A stretch of DNA of 9,045 bases from Mycobacterium sp. (GTDB lineage: Bacteria > Actinomycetota > Actinomycetes > Mycobacteriales > Mycobacteriaceae), in assembly GCA_018500005.2 (NCBI GenBank), contig JAHBAP020000263.1, positions 1-9,045 on the forward strand, given 5' to 3'. The number at the start of each line of letters is the position of its first letter. The first letter of the stretch is position 1. Positions 1 through 7,188 of the stretch are shown piece after piece. Below the pieces are notes generated by a model, which saw only the letters and a program-made list of their open reading frames with translations, had not been told where the DNA came from and made no database searches. A program made the translations under genes and the position numbers.

Positions 1-2199
1 CTCGGCACCCCCGTCGTCGAGCCGGAAATCGCAATCCGCCAAGGAAAGTTCCTGGTGCCACGACTGATGCACTGGGCACGCAACGGTCAGCTCCCCATGC
101 CACGGTCCGAGGATTACGTCCTGGCTCCGACCGAACGGGGCGCGATCGACAACCTACGGCTGACCGAGGCCGAGGTCTTGCCGCCGAGCGCCAACGAGGT
201 GCAGGTCCGGGTGGAGGCCGCCGGCCTGAACTTCCGCGACATCCTCAACGTGCTGGGCCTCTACCCCGGCGATCCGGGCCCGATCGGCGGTGACCTCTGC
301 GGTGTCATCACCGAAGTCGGCTCCGACGTCACCGATTTCGAAGTCGGTCAGCGGGTTTTCGGCTCCATGCAGGGCGCCTTCGCCAGTCGGCTGAACGTGC
401 CGGCGCCGCTACTGGCACCGGTGCCCGCCGGTGTTGACCCGGTCGGCGCGTCGACACTCCCGGCCGCGGCGCTCACCGCGCGACTGGCGTTCGACTGGGC
501 GAAACTCAAGCCGGGCGATCGGGTGCTCATCCACGCCGCCAGCGGTGGCGGCGGGATGGCGGCGATCCAGTTGGCGCGGTTCCATGGCGCCACCGTCTTC
601 GCGACCGCCAGCGCCTACAAGCAGGCGACGCTGCGCGAGATGGGCGTTGAGTACGTCTACGACTCCCGCACAACGGATTTCGCCGACCAGATCCTGGCCG
701 ACACCGGTGGCGAAGGTGTCGACGTCGTACTAAACAGCCTGACCAACGATGGCTTCATCGAGGCGACCGTGCGGGCCACCGCGAAGGGTGGCCGGTTCGC
801 GGAGATCGCCAAGCGCGATATCTGGACCGCCGAGGAGATGGCGGCGGCGCGCCCGGACATCGACTACGGGGTCATCGCGCTCGACGTCACGATGATGAAC
901 GACCCGGGTCACATCCAGACGCTGATGGCCGAACTGTCCGAGGGGATGGCAAAGGGCGAATGGACGCCGGTCCCGGCCGAGGTCTACCCGCTGACCGAGG
1001 CCCGCGCCGCGTTCCGCCGCATGCAGCAGGCACGGCACATCGGCAAGATCGTCGTGCAGATGCCGAAACCGCTTGCGCCGCGGCCTGACCGGACCTATCT
1101 GGTGACCGGCGGCCTGGGTTCGCTGGGATTGCATACCGCGGCCCATCTGGCTCAACTCGGCGCGGGCGACATCGTGCTGACAAGCCGCCGCGGCCCGGAT
1201 GCCGACGCCGAGCAGGCCATCGCCACGATCGCGGAGCGCTTCCACTGCCGCATTCACGTGTTCAACGCCGACGTCGGCGAGGCGTCCGAGGCGGCGGCCC
1301 TGCTGGAGCGGATCCGTGCGGAGTTGCCGCCACTGGCAGGTATCGCACATCTGGCCGGCGTGCTCGACGACGCGCTGGTTCCGCAGCAGAGTCTGGACCG
1401 GTTCCGGACCACCCTGGCGCCCAAGGCGTTCGGCGCGCACCACTTGCACCGGCTCACCAGCGACGACGATCTGGATTTCTTCATCCTGTACTCGTCAGCC
1501 TCAGCTGTGCTGGGCTCGCCGTCCCAGGCCAACTACGCCTGCGCCAACGCGCTGCTCGACGGACTCGTCGCCGAGCGACGGGCGCAGGGTCTCCCGGCCA
1601 CTGCCGCCAACTTCGGCCCGTGGGGCGGCGGCGGCATGGCGACCTCCGAGGCCGCGCTGGCCAACCTCACCGCGCAGGGCATGATGCCGCTGGATCCGAC
1701 GGCGGCGCTGTCCGCGCTCGGCGAGGTGGTCCGGCACGGGACCGCGCAGGCGACCGTCCTCAAGGCCAACTGGCAGCGGACCGCGAAGATGCTGGGCGGT
1801 ATCCGTCCACCACTCCTCGATCAGGTGCTGCCCACCGGTGACGTCGCAACAACCGGTGACAGCGAGTTGCTACGGCAACTCCAGGAGATTCCGGTGGCTC
1901 AGCGGGTGGGGTTCATCGCCGAGTTCCTGCAGCGCGAGGTACAGGGCTTCCTCAGACTCGCGGGGCCGCCCGCGGCGTCGAGCAGGTTCCTCGATCTCGG
2001 AACCGACTCGCTGATGGCGGTTGAACTGCGCAACAGGCTGTTCAGTCAGTTCGGCGGCAAGTTCGACATCAGCCCGACCGCTGTATTCGACTATCCGACC
2101 ATCGGGGAACTCGCCGCGCATCTGGTCTCACAACTGCCCGATTCGGATGAGCCCTCCGAAGCCGACGAACAACCGGCGGAAACCCCAGCGCACCCCTGA
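1..2199 (+). CDS. pks: Type I polyketide synthase, C-terminal part (ER-KR-ACP), 5' end outside window
   Basis: The frame is open from base 1, and the residues before the first GTG (base 55) are typical PKS linker (EPEIAIRQGKFLVPRL), so this is the end of a longer protein; 732 residues are visible. Domains, numbered from base 1: enoyl reductase about 35-355 with its NADPH loop AASGGGGMAA near 179-188; ketoreductase about 365-545 with TGGLGSLG (369-376), an LDD motif (455-457) indicating a B-type ketoreductase, Lys475 in LAPKAFGAHH, SSAS (498-501), Tyr512 and Asn516 in NYACAN; acyl carrier protein about 620-710 with phosphopantetheine Ser670 in LGTDSLMAVEL. ER plus B-type KR is the layout of a fully reducing KS-AT-DH-ER-KR-ACP module. 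The protein ends in an acidic, proline-rich tail with no thioesterase, so the acyl chain must be released by another enzyme. In M. smegmatis a large Pks beside fadE5 makes the polyunsaturated acids of trehalose polyphleates; orthology is inferred from position only. Confidence 0.95.
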   Translation, partial: LGTPVVEPEIAIRQGKFLVPRLMHWARNGQLPMPRSEDYVLAPTERGAIDNLRLTEAEVLPPSANEVQVRVEAAGLNFRDILNVLGLYPGDPGPIGGDLCGVITEVGSDVTDFEVGQRVFGSMQGAFASRLNVPAPLLAPVPAGVDPVGASTLPAAALTARLAFDWAKLKPGDRVLIHAASGGGGMAAIQLARFHGATVFATASAYKQATLREMGVEYVYDSRTTDFADQILADTGGEGVDVVLNSLTNDGFIEATVRATAKGGRFAEIAKRDIWTAEEMAAARPDIDYGVIALDVTMMNDPGHIQTLMAELSEGMAKGEWTPVPAEVYPLTEARAAFRRMQQARHIGKIVVQMPKPLAPRPDRTYLVTGGLGSLGLHTAAHLAQLGAGDIVLTSRRGPDADAEQAIATIAERFHCRIHVFNADVGEASEAAALLERIRAELPPLAGIAHLAGVLDDALVPQQSLDRFRTTLAPKAFGAHHLHRLTSDDDLDFFILYSSASAVLGSPSQANYACANALLDGLVAERRAQGLPATAANFGPWGGGGMATSEAALANLTAQGMMPLDPTAALSALGEVVRHGTAQATVLKANWQRTAKMLGGIRPPLLDQVLPTGDVATTGDSELLRQLQEIPVAQRVGFIAEFLQREVQGFLRLAGPPAASSRFLDLGTDSLMAVELRNRLFSQFGGKFDISPTAVFDYPTIGELAAHLVSQLPDSDEPSEADEQPAETPAHP

Positions 2200-2253
2200 A
2201 ACGCAATCTGAACCCCCGGCTTCCGGGCGGCAGATGCAGTAAGTCACAGCGGC

Positions 2254-2282
2254 TTGCAAAAAGGTTATGAAATGTATAACTT
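2254..2282 (+). promoter_or_regulatory. Probable fadE5 promoter
   Basis: A -35-like TTGCAA (2254-2259) lies 17 nt before a TANNNT -10 element, TAACTT (2277-2282); an alternative -10, TATAAC at 2275-2280, has a 15-nt spacer. Transcription would begin around 2288-2290, exactly where the 2286-2309 dyad starts, giving a 5' leader of about 65 nt. The AT-rich patch 2257-2284 stands out in this GC-rich sequence. The promoter separates fadE5 from the polyketide synthase transcript, although read-through is possible because no strong terminator lies between them. Prediction from sequence only. Confidence 0.5.
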
Positions 2283-2285
2283 AAG

Positions 2286-2309
2286 GCATGTTACTGGTGG
2301 GTAACTTGC
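2286..2309. promoter_or_regulatory. Dyad operator candidate at the fadE5 start of transcription
   Basis: The core GTTAC-TGGTGG-GTAAC (2290-2305) is a perfect 5-bp inverted repeat. After one mismatch on each side the arms continue with GCA (2286-2288) and TGC (2307-2309), so 8 of 9 positions per arm pair. The core TTACT-GGTG-GGTAA differs by one arm base from the palindrome TTACT-CTGG-AGTAA between fadA2 and fabG4. Its position at the predicted +1 fits a repressor. The size and spacing are typical of TetR-type operators, but I cannot name the regulator. Confidence 0.6.
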
Positions 2310-2341
2310 GTCAAGTACCCAACCGCGAAGGTGGCGTTCTC

Positions 2342-2350
2342 AAGGAGGAG
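2342..2350 (+). promoter_or_regulatory. fadE5 ribosome binding site
   Basis: AAGGAGGAG ends 5 nt before the GTG at 2356. It is a strong Shine-Dalgarno sequence and fixes GTG 2356 as the start. Confidence 0.85.
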
Positions 2351-2355
2351 TTTCA

Positions 2356-4191
2356 GTGAGCCACTACAAGAGCAATGTTCGCGATCAGGTCTTCAACCTG
2401 TTCGAGGTGTTCGGCCTGGGCCAAGCTTTGGGCCAAGGCGAGTTCAGCGATCTCGACACCGACACCGCCATCGAGATGCTCGGTGAGATGGCTCGGCTGT
2501 GCGAGGGCCCGGTAGCCGCGTCCTTCGTCGAGGGCGACCGCAACCCGCCGGTCTTCGATCCCGAGACCCACACGGTCACCCTGCCGGAGTCCTTCAAGGC
2601 CTCCGTGCGTGCCTTCATCGACGGCGGCTGGGACAAGGTCGGCCTGATCGAGGAACTCGGCGGCATGCCTGCCCCCAAGGCGCTGATGTGGGCGGTGAAC
2701 GAGCACGTCCTGGGCGCCAACCCGGCGGTGTGGATGTACGCCGGCGGCGCCGGCTTCGCACAGATCCTCCACCACAACGGCACCCCCGAGCAGAAGCGGT
2801 GGGCCGAACTGGCCGCCGAGCAGGGCTGGGGCTCGACCATGGTGCTCACCGAACCCGACGCCGGATCGGACGTCGGGGCCGGCCGGACCAAGGCCGTCAA
2901 GCAGGAGGACGGCTCCTGGCACATCGACGGCGTGAAGCGGTTCATCACCTCCGCCGACTCAGATGACCTGTTCCCGAACATCTTCCACCTGGTGCTGGCC
3001 CGCCCCGAGGGCGCCGGGCCGGGCACCAAGGGTCTGTCGCTGTTCTTCGTGCCGAAGTTCAACTTCGACCCGGAGACCGGTGAACTGGGCGAGCGCAACG
3101 GCGTCTTCGTCACGAACGTCGAACACAAGATGGGTCTGAAGGTTTCGGCCACCTGTGAGCTGACTTTCGGACAGCACGGCATCCCGGCCAAGGGCTGGCT
3201 GGTCGGCGAGGTCCATGAGGGCATCGCGCAGATGTTCGACGTCATCGAGCAGGCTCGAATGATGGTGGGCACCAAGGCGATCGCCACGCTGTCCACCGGC
3301 TACCTGAATGCGCTGGAGTATGCCAAGCAGCGCGTTCAGGGTGCCGACCTGACCCAGATGATGGACAAGACGGCTCCGCGGGTGACCATCACCCACCACC
3401 CGGACGTCCGTCGCAGCCTGTTGACCCAGAAGGCCTACGCCGAGGGACTGCGCGCGCTGTATCTGTTCACCGCGACCTACCAGGATCCGGCGGTGGCTCA
3501 GATGCTGCACGGCGCCGACGCCGATCTGGCTCTCAAGGTCAACGACCTGATGCTGCCAATCGTCAAGGGTGTCGGATCCGAGCAGGCCTACGCCAAGCTC
3601 ACCGAGAGCCTCCAGACCCTGGGCGGTTCGGGCTTCCTGCAGGATTATCCGATCGAGCAGTACATTCGCGACGCCAAGATCGACTCGCTCTACGAGGGCA
3701 CCACCGCCATCCAGGCGCAGGATTTCTTCTTCCGGAAGATCATCCGCGACAAGGGCCAGGCCCTGGCACACGTGGCCGGCCAGATCGACGAGTTCGTCAA
3801 GAACGAGTCCGGCAACGGCCGGCTCAAGACCGAGCGGGCGCTGCTGGCCAAGGCACTGGAGGACGTCCAGGGCATGGCGGCCGCGATGACCGGCTACCTG
3901 ATGGCCGCCCAGGAGGATCCGAAGAGCATCTACAAGGTGGGCACCGCTTCGGTGCGCTTCCTGATGAGCGTTGGCGACCTGGTGATGGGCTGGTTGCTGC
4001 TGCGCCAGTCGGCGGTCGCCATGGCCGCGCTGGACAACGGCGCTTCCGGGGCGGACCGGACCTTCTACGAGGGCAAGATCGCGGCGGCGTCGTTCTTCGC
4101 GAAGAACTTCCTGCCCCTGCTGACCAGCACCCGCCAGGTGATCGAGTCGGTGGACAACGAGCTGATGGAGCTTGACGAAGCGGCCTTCTAA
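2356..4191 (+). CDS. fadE5: Acyl-CoA dehydrogenase FadE5
   Basis: A cytosolic FAD-dependent acyl-CoA dehydrogenase that oxidises acyl-CoA to trans-2-enoyl-CoA, the first step of beta-oxidation; mycobacterial FadE5 is known for broad chain-length specificity. It has 611 residues, as I recall for M. tuberculosis FadE5 (Rv0244c), and begins with the same [11 protein letters not shown]. Visible parts: N-terminal helical region (1-155); the FAD/substrate segment [14 protein letters not shown] (164-177) and FITSAD (196-201) in the middle beta domain; the helical C-terminal domain with [19 protein letters not shown] (422-440); and [11 protein letters not shown] (446-456), whose Glu447 is the expected catalytic base. 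A further C-terminal helical extension (about 465-611) is usual for this subfamily. The GTG start has a strong ribosome binding site. The gene has its own promoter and dyad operator and ends at a hairpin terminator. Here it follows a polyketide synthase gene, which is not so in M. tuberculosis. Confidence 0.97.
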   Translation: MSHYKSNVRDQVFNLFEVFGLGQALGQGEFSDLDTDTAIEMLGEMARLCEGPVAASFVEGDRNPPVFDPETHTVTLPESFKASVRAFIDGGWDKVGLIEELGGMPAPKALMWAVNEHVLGANPAVWMYAGGAGFAQILHHNGTPEQKRWAELAAEQGWGSTMVLTEPDAGSDVGAGRTKAVKQEDGSWHIDGVKRFITSADSDDLFPNIFHLVLARPEGAGPGTKGLSLFFVPKFNFDPETGELGERNGVFVTNVEHKMGLKVSATCELTFGQHGIPAKGWLVGEVHEGIAQMFDVIEQARMMVGTKAIATLSTGYLNALEYAKQRVQGADLTQMMDKTAPRVTITHHPDVRRSLLTQKAYAEGLRALYLFTATYQDPAVAQMLHGADADLALKVNDLMLPIVKGVGSEQAYAKLTESLQTLGGSGFLQDYPIEQYIRDAKIDSLYEGTTAIQAQDFFFRKIIRDKGQALAHVAGQIDEFVKNESGNGRLKTERALLAKALEDVQGMAAAMTGYLMAAQEDPKSIYKVGTASVRFLMSVGDLVMGWLLLRQSAVAMAALDNGASGADRTFYEGKIAAASFFAKNFLPLLTSTRQVIESVDNELMELDEAAF

Positions 4192-4216
4192 ATCGCTGAC
4201 GCCCACAACGCCCTAC

Positions 4217-4251
4217 CACTGCGGCCCCGGATGAATTCCGGGGCCGCAGTG
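4217..4251 (+). terminator. Hairpin terminator after fadE5
   Basis: CACTGCGGCCCCGG (4217-4230) and its exact complement (4238-4251) form a perfect 14-bp stem. A4231/T4237 adds one more pair, leaving a 5-nt loop. The stem starts 25 nt after the fadE5 stop. Only a short CTTTCCT follows, so this is a GC-rich hairpin with a poor U tract, as is common in mycobacteria. Confidence 0.8.
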
Positions 4252-4255
4252 CTTT

Positions 4256-4303
4256 CCTGATCCGCTGGGGCCCTGATCCGGTGGTGCCCTGATCCACTGG
4301 GGC
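4256..4303 (+). repeat. Three tandem copies of a 16-bp unit
   Basis: CCTGATCCGCTGGGGC (4256-4271), CCTGATCCGGTGGTGC (4272-4287) and CCTGATCCACTGGGGC (4288-4303) follow one another without spacing. Copies 1 and 3 differ at one base, and copy 2 differs from copy 1 at two. The array lies between the fadE5 terminator and the hydrolase promoter. It may be a small variable-number repeat; no function is evident. Confidence 0.85.
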
Positions 4304-4345
4304 GAACTCGGGTCCAACGGCCCTTCCGCCCCGGAGTCGAATTGT

Positions 4346-4351
4346 TAGCGT
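4346..4351 (+). promoter_or_regulatory. Candidate -10 element for a leaderless hydrolase transcript
   Basis: TAGCGT matches TANNNT and ends 6 nt before the GTG at 4358, so transcription would start at or next to the start codon. There is no Shine-Dalgarno sequence upstream (GTTGAGCA precedes the GTG), which fits leaderless translation, common in mycobacteria. No convincing -35 box is seen. Confidence 0.45.
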
Positions 4352-4357
4352 TGAGCA

Positions 4358-5647
4358 GTGACCTCTCCCGAGCGTAAGTCGGGGAACCCCAAGCCTTCCT
4401 CCCGCAATCCGGTGGCCAGTATCGTCGGCCCGTTGACGAGTTCGGTCGCCAAGGCCGGCGGCTATTACGCCCGCTCCTGGAGTGCCTATCTGGGCGGCGG
4501 CCCAAGCGTCCTCCCGACGGCACGCCCCACCCTGTCGCTGGCCACTCACGCCCTGCGGGACGAGCTGGTGCTCGTGGGTCTGCTCTGGCGACGGCCGCTG
4601 AGCGACCCGGCCGTCTATGAACAGATCAACAGCGAAGTGCGCGAGGCGGTCGAGTTCTACGGTGACCGGGGCTGGCTGGACAAGCCGCAGGATTTCTTCG
4701 CCGTGCCGTCGGCACCAACCGACGTTTCCATCCGTTCCTTCACCAACCGCAACCGAACCCACGAGCGGATCACGTTCGATAGCGGCTATGCGCCGCATCC
4801 CGGCGAACCGGGCGCCGACCGGTGGATGAGCTACACCGCCAACAACCGCGACTATGCGCTGATGCTGCGCCACAAGGACAATGGGCAGGGGAAACCGCGG
4901 CCCTGGATGGTGTGCGTGCACGGCACCGAAATGGGGCGCGCTGGCTTGGATTTGACCCTGTTCCGGGCCTGGCATCTCCATGAGGATTTCGGCCTCAACG
5001 TCATCCTGCCGGTGTTACCCATGCACGGCCCCCGCGCGAGGAGACTGCCCCGGGGAGCGGTGTTCCCGGGCGAGAACGTGTTGGACGACGTCCACGGCGC
5101 CGCCCAGGCGGTATGGGACGTGCGGAAGTTGATCGCCTGGATCCGGTCGGAGCAACCCGGCGCCCGAATCGGCCTCAACAGCATCTCGCTGGGCGGCTAT
5201 ATCGCGGCATTGGTGGCCAGTCTCGACGAGGATCTGACCTGCGCCATTCTCGGGGTGCCGCCGTCGAATCTCGTGGAACTGCTCGGCAGGCATTCGGGCC
5301 TGCCCAAGGACGACCCGCGGTGGAAGACCCTCGAGCTGGCCAAGCCGATCGGACAGATGATCTCACCGCTGTCGATGGAACCCAAGGTGCCTCCGCAAGG
5401 CCGGTTCATCTACGCCGGCGTGGCCGACCGGATCGTGCACCCCCGACAGCAGGTGGTTCAACTCTGGGAGCACTGGGGCCGCCCGGATATCGGCTGGTAC
5501 CACGGCGGGCACACCGGTTTCTTCCAAGCCCGACCGGTTCAGCGCTATGTCGATGCGGCGCTGGTGCAGTCGGGGCTGTCCGACCGCGGTCCGGTCGGAC
5601 CGGATCCGACCGGAAAGCCGAAGGGACCCAACGGAAGACCGAAGTGA
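4358..5647 (+). CDS. Alpha/beta hydrolase of unknown substrate
   Basis: A 429-residue predicted serine hydrolase. Residues 1-60 are Ser/Gly/Pro-rich with no clear signal peptide. The alpha/beta hydrolase core runs from about 180 to 400: VCVHGTEMGR (186-194 region) is a probable oxyanion loop after a beta strand; Ser277 in NSISLGGY is the likely nucleophile, with Ser275 in place of the usual first Gly of G-x-S-x-G; Asp357 in GVADRIVHP and His385 in HGGHTGFF complete a plausible triad. The tail after about 410 is rich in Gly, Pro and Lys and probably disordered. The general pattern recalls ABHD18-like or dienelactone-hydrolase-like enzymes, but I cannot assign a family firmly. The substrate could be an ester or thioester; its place between fadE5 and fadA2 suggests lipids, by inference only. 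I do not recall a gene here in M. tuberculosis. GTG 4358 is chosen because of the -10 element placed for a leaderless start. Confidence 0.85.
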   Translation: MTSPERKSGNPKPSSRNPVASIVGPLTSSVAKAGGYYARSWSAYLGGGPSVLPTARPTLSLATHALRDELVLVGLLWRRPLSDPAVYEQINSEVREAVEFYGDRGWLDKPQDFFAVPSAPTDVSIRSFTNRNRTHERITFDSGYAPHPGEPGADRWMSYTANNRDYALMLRHKDNGQGKPRPWMVCVHGTEMGRAGLDLTLFRAWHLHEDFGLNVILPVLPMHGPRARRLPRGAVFPGENVLDDVHGAAQAVWDVRKLIAWIRSEQPGARIGLNSISLGGYIAALVASLDEDLTCAILGVPPSNLVELLGRHSGLPKDDPRWKTLELAKPIGQMISPLSMEPKVPPQGRFIYAGVADRIVHPRQQVVQLWEHWGRPDIGWYHGGHTGFFQARPVQRYVDAALVQSGLSDRGPVGPDPTGKPKGPNGRPK

Positions 5648-5687
5648 CCGCCGCTGGAATCCCCTCCACTCCAGCGACGGTCACTTC
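5641..5687. terminator. Long inverted repeat overlapping the hydrolase stop codon
   Basis: 18-bp arms (5641-5658 and 5670-5687) pair with a single C/A mismatch around an 11-nt loop. The hydrolase stop TGA (5645-5647) lies inside the left arm. No U run follows on either strand. It is probably the hydrolase terminator and may also stop fadA2 transcripts from the other side. Confidence 0.7.
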
Positions 5688-5692
5688 TCCCG

Positions 5693-5715
5693 CCCCTTCG
5701 TGCCGACGAAGCGGG
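5693..5715. terminator. Second hairpin in the convergent gap
   Basis: CCCCTTCGT (5693-5701) pairs with ACGAAG (5706-5711) and, across one bulged C, GGG (5713-5715), with loop GCCG. It sits 6 nt from the longer inverted repeat and may reinforce termination. Confidence 0.4.
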
Positions 5716-5729
5716 CCCCTCGCGAGGAC

Positions 5730-5774
5730 GCTCCGCGCCACCGCCGGGTCGGGGGTCAGACGGTCACGCGGAGC
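5730..5774 (-). terminator. Imperfect hairpin downstream of fadA2
   Basis: GCTCCGCG (5730-5737) and CGCGGAGC (5767-5774) form an 8-bp stem with a 29-nt interior, in which ACCG/CGGT can pair further. It is the first structure met by transcripts leaving fadA2, about 40 nt past the stop. Termination function is inferred and weak. Confidence 0.35.
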
Positions 5775-5813
5775 TGTCCAGACCCTGATTACCCCGCGAT
5801 CCCGCGATCCAAA

Positions 5814-7112
5814 CTAAGCTTCCAGAATCGCGGTGACGCCCTGACCTCCGGCGGCGCAGATCGAGATCAGTCCCCGCACCGGCCGCGACGTTTCGGCTCT
5901 CTTCTCCGCGAGTTGTTTGGCCAACTGGGCCACGATCCGGCCGCCGGTCGCCGCGAACGGGTGGCCCGCGGCCAGCGACGAACCGTTGACATTGAGCTTG
6001 GTGCGGTCAATCGGACCCAGCGCCGCGTCCAGACCCAGTCGCTCCTTGCAGTACTCCTCGGATTCCCAGGCCTGCAGATGGCAAAGCACCACCGATGCGA
6101 ACGCTTCGTGGATCTCGTAGAAGTCGAAATCCTGCAGGGACAATTCGTTACGGGCCAGCAGCCTCGGGATGGCGTAGGTGGGCGCCATCAGCAGTCCGTC
6201 ATCACCATTGACGTAGTCCACCGCCGCGGTCTCGGCATCAACGAAGTACGCCAGCGGCGTCAGCGAGCGCGCCCCTGCCCATTCCTCGCTGGACAGCAGT
6301 GCCACCGATGCGCCATCGGTCAACGGGGTCGAGTTGCCGGCCGTCATCGTCGCGTCGCCGCCCTTGACCCCGAAGACCGGTCGCAAGGTGGCCAGCTTCT
6401 CGGCCGTGGAGTCGGCCCGCAGATTGTTGTCGCGGTAGAGACCGAGGAAGGGTGTGACCAGATCGTCGAAGAATCCGCGGTCGTAGGCGGCCGCCATATT
6501 CCGGTGGCTGGCCGCCGCCAACCGATCTTGATCGACACGCTTGATGCCCATCTTCTTGGCGGTGACGGCGGCGTGCTCGCCCATCGATAATCCGGTGCGG
6601 GGCTCACCGTTGGTAGGGATCTCCACCCCGACTGCCGCGGGCAGCCGGCCCACCAACTTCAGGCGGTCCAGATTGGATTTCGAGCGTCGCAACGCCAGCA
6701 GGGCGCGACGGAGATCGTCGCCCAGTCCGATCGGGGCGTCGGAGGTGGTATCCACCCCGCCGGCGGCGGCGACCTCGTAGCGCCCGGCGGCGATCCCGTC
6801 GGCCGCCGCGATGGCCGACTGCAGACCGGTCCCGCAGGCCTGTTGCAGATCGAAGGCCGGGGTATACGGCGACAGCGCGGTTCCCAGAACACATTCACGC
6901 ATCAGATTGAAGTCCCGGCTGTGCTTGAGGACCGCACCGCCGATGACAGCCCCGAGGGTCTGCCCCGCCAAACCGAATCGATCCACCAGCCCGGTCAGCG
7001 CGGCGGTGAACATGTCCTGATTGGACGCCTCCGCGTAGGCACTGTCCGAGCGGGCGAACGGGATACGGTTGCCGCCGAGAACGGCGACTCTGCGTCTTGT
7101 GGGGGCAGCCAC
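5814..7112 (-). CDS. fadA2: Thiolase (acetyl-CoA acetyltransferase) FadA2
   Basis: A 432-residue thiolase that cleaves 3-ketoacyl-CoA with CoA or, in reverse, condenses two acyl-CoAs. Visible residues: nucleophilic Cys93 in QQACGTGLQS, His335 in YEIHEAF, His384 in NVNGSSLAAGHPFAATGGR, and the general acid/base Cys419 in ISICAAGGQG. HEAF replaces the NEAF of classical biosynthetic thiolases; this occurs in FadI-type degradative enzymes and favours a beta-oxidation role, though not decisively. Strand and position between fadE5 and fabG4 match M. tuberculosis fadA2 (Rv0243). GTG 7112 has GGAGGT (7118-7123, reverse strand) 5 nt upstream. The gene is transcribed away from fabG4 from a shared promoter region with a palindromic operator and converges on the hydrolase gene. 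Confidence 0.95.
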   Translation of the reverse strand: MAAPTRRRVAVLGGNRIPFARSDSAYAEASNQDMFTAALTGLVDRFGLAGQTLGAVIGGAVLKHSRDFNLMRECVLGTALSPYTPAFDLQQACGTGLQSAIAAADGIAAGRYEVAAAGGVDTTSDAPIGLGDDLRRALLALRRSKSNLDRLKLVGRLPAAVGVEIPTNGEPRTGLSMGEHAAVTAKKMGIKRVDQDRLAAASHRNMAAAYDRGFFDDLVTPFLGLYRDNNLRADSTAEKLATLRPVFGVKGGDATMTAGNSTPLTDGASVALLSSEEWAGARSLTPLAYFVDAETAAVDYVNGDDGLLMAPTYAIPRLLARNELSLQDFDFYEIHEAFASVVLCHLQAWESEEYCKERLGLDAALGPIDRTKLNVNGSSLAAGHPFAATGGRIVAQLAKQLAEKRAETSRPVRGLISICAAGGQGVTAILEA

Positions 7113-7117
7113 GTCAG

Positions 7118-7123
7118 ACCTCC
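7118..7123 (-). promoter_or_regulatory. fadA2 ribosome binding site
   Basis: GGAGGT on the reverse strand is 5 nt before the GTG ending at 7112 and supports that start. Confidence 0.8.
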
Positions 7124-7159
7124 GCAGTGTCGGTACACAGGATTGGGGTATTCGAGCCC

Positions 7160-7188
7160 ATAGTACGCACCGTTCTTACTCTGGAGTA
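7160..7188 (-). promoter_or_regulatory. Probable fadA2 promoter
   Basis: On the reverse strand TACTAT (7160-7165) is a good TANNNT -10 element. A TTACTC -35-like hexamer lies 18 nt upstream (7184-7189), inside the palindrome at 7175-7190. Transcription would start around 7152-7154, leaving a leader of about 40 nt. The overlap of -35 and palindrome fits repression by occlusion. Confidence 0.45.

Noticed and set aside
55..57. GTG as the true start of the polyketide synthase fragment
   Set aside because: The 18 codons upstream are open and read as PKS linker, and the enoyl reductase cannot stand as the first domain; the gene begins outside the window.
2215..2227. CCCGG-CTT-CCGGG hairpin as terminator of the polyketide synthase gene
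   Set aside because: Only a 5-bp stem with no U tract; too weak to call.
2286..2309. KstR or KstR2 (cholesterol regulon) binding site
   Set aside because: The KstR pattern TnnAACnnGTTnnA and the KstR2 pattern with CAAGnnCTTG do not match; the ACTTG/CAAGT dyad has half-sites in the opposite orientation to KstR2.
2959..4206. 415-codon reverse-strand frame opposite fadE5
   Set aside because: It is an antisense shadow of a conserved 611-residue enzyme; no domain or ribosome binding site supports it.
3824..4981. 385-codon reverse-strand frame across the fadE5-hydrolase junction
   Set aside because: It runs across a strong hairpin and two well-supported genes, and its translation becomes Pro/Arg/Ser-rich repeats typical of a non-coding frame.
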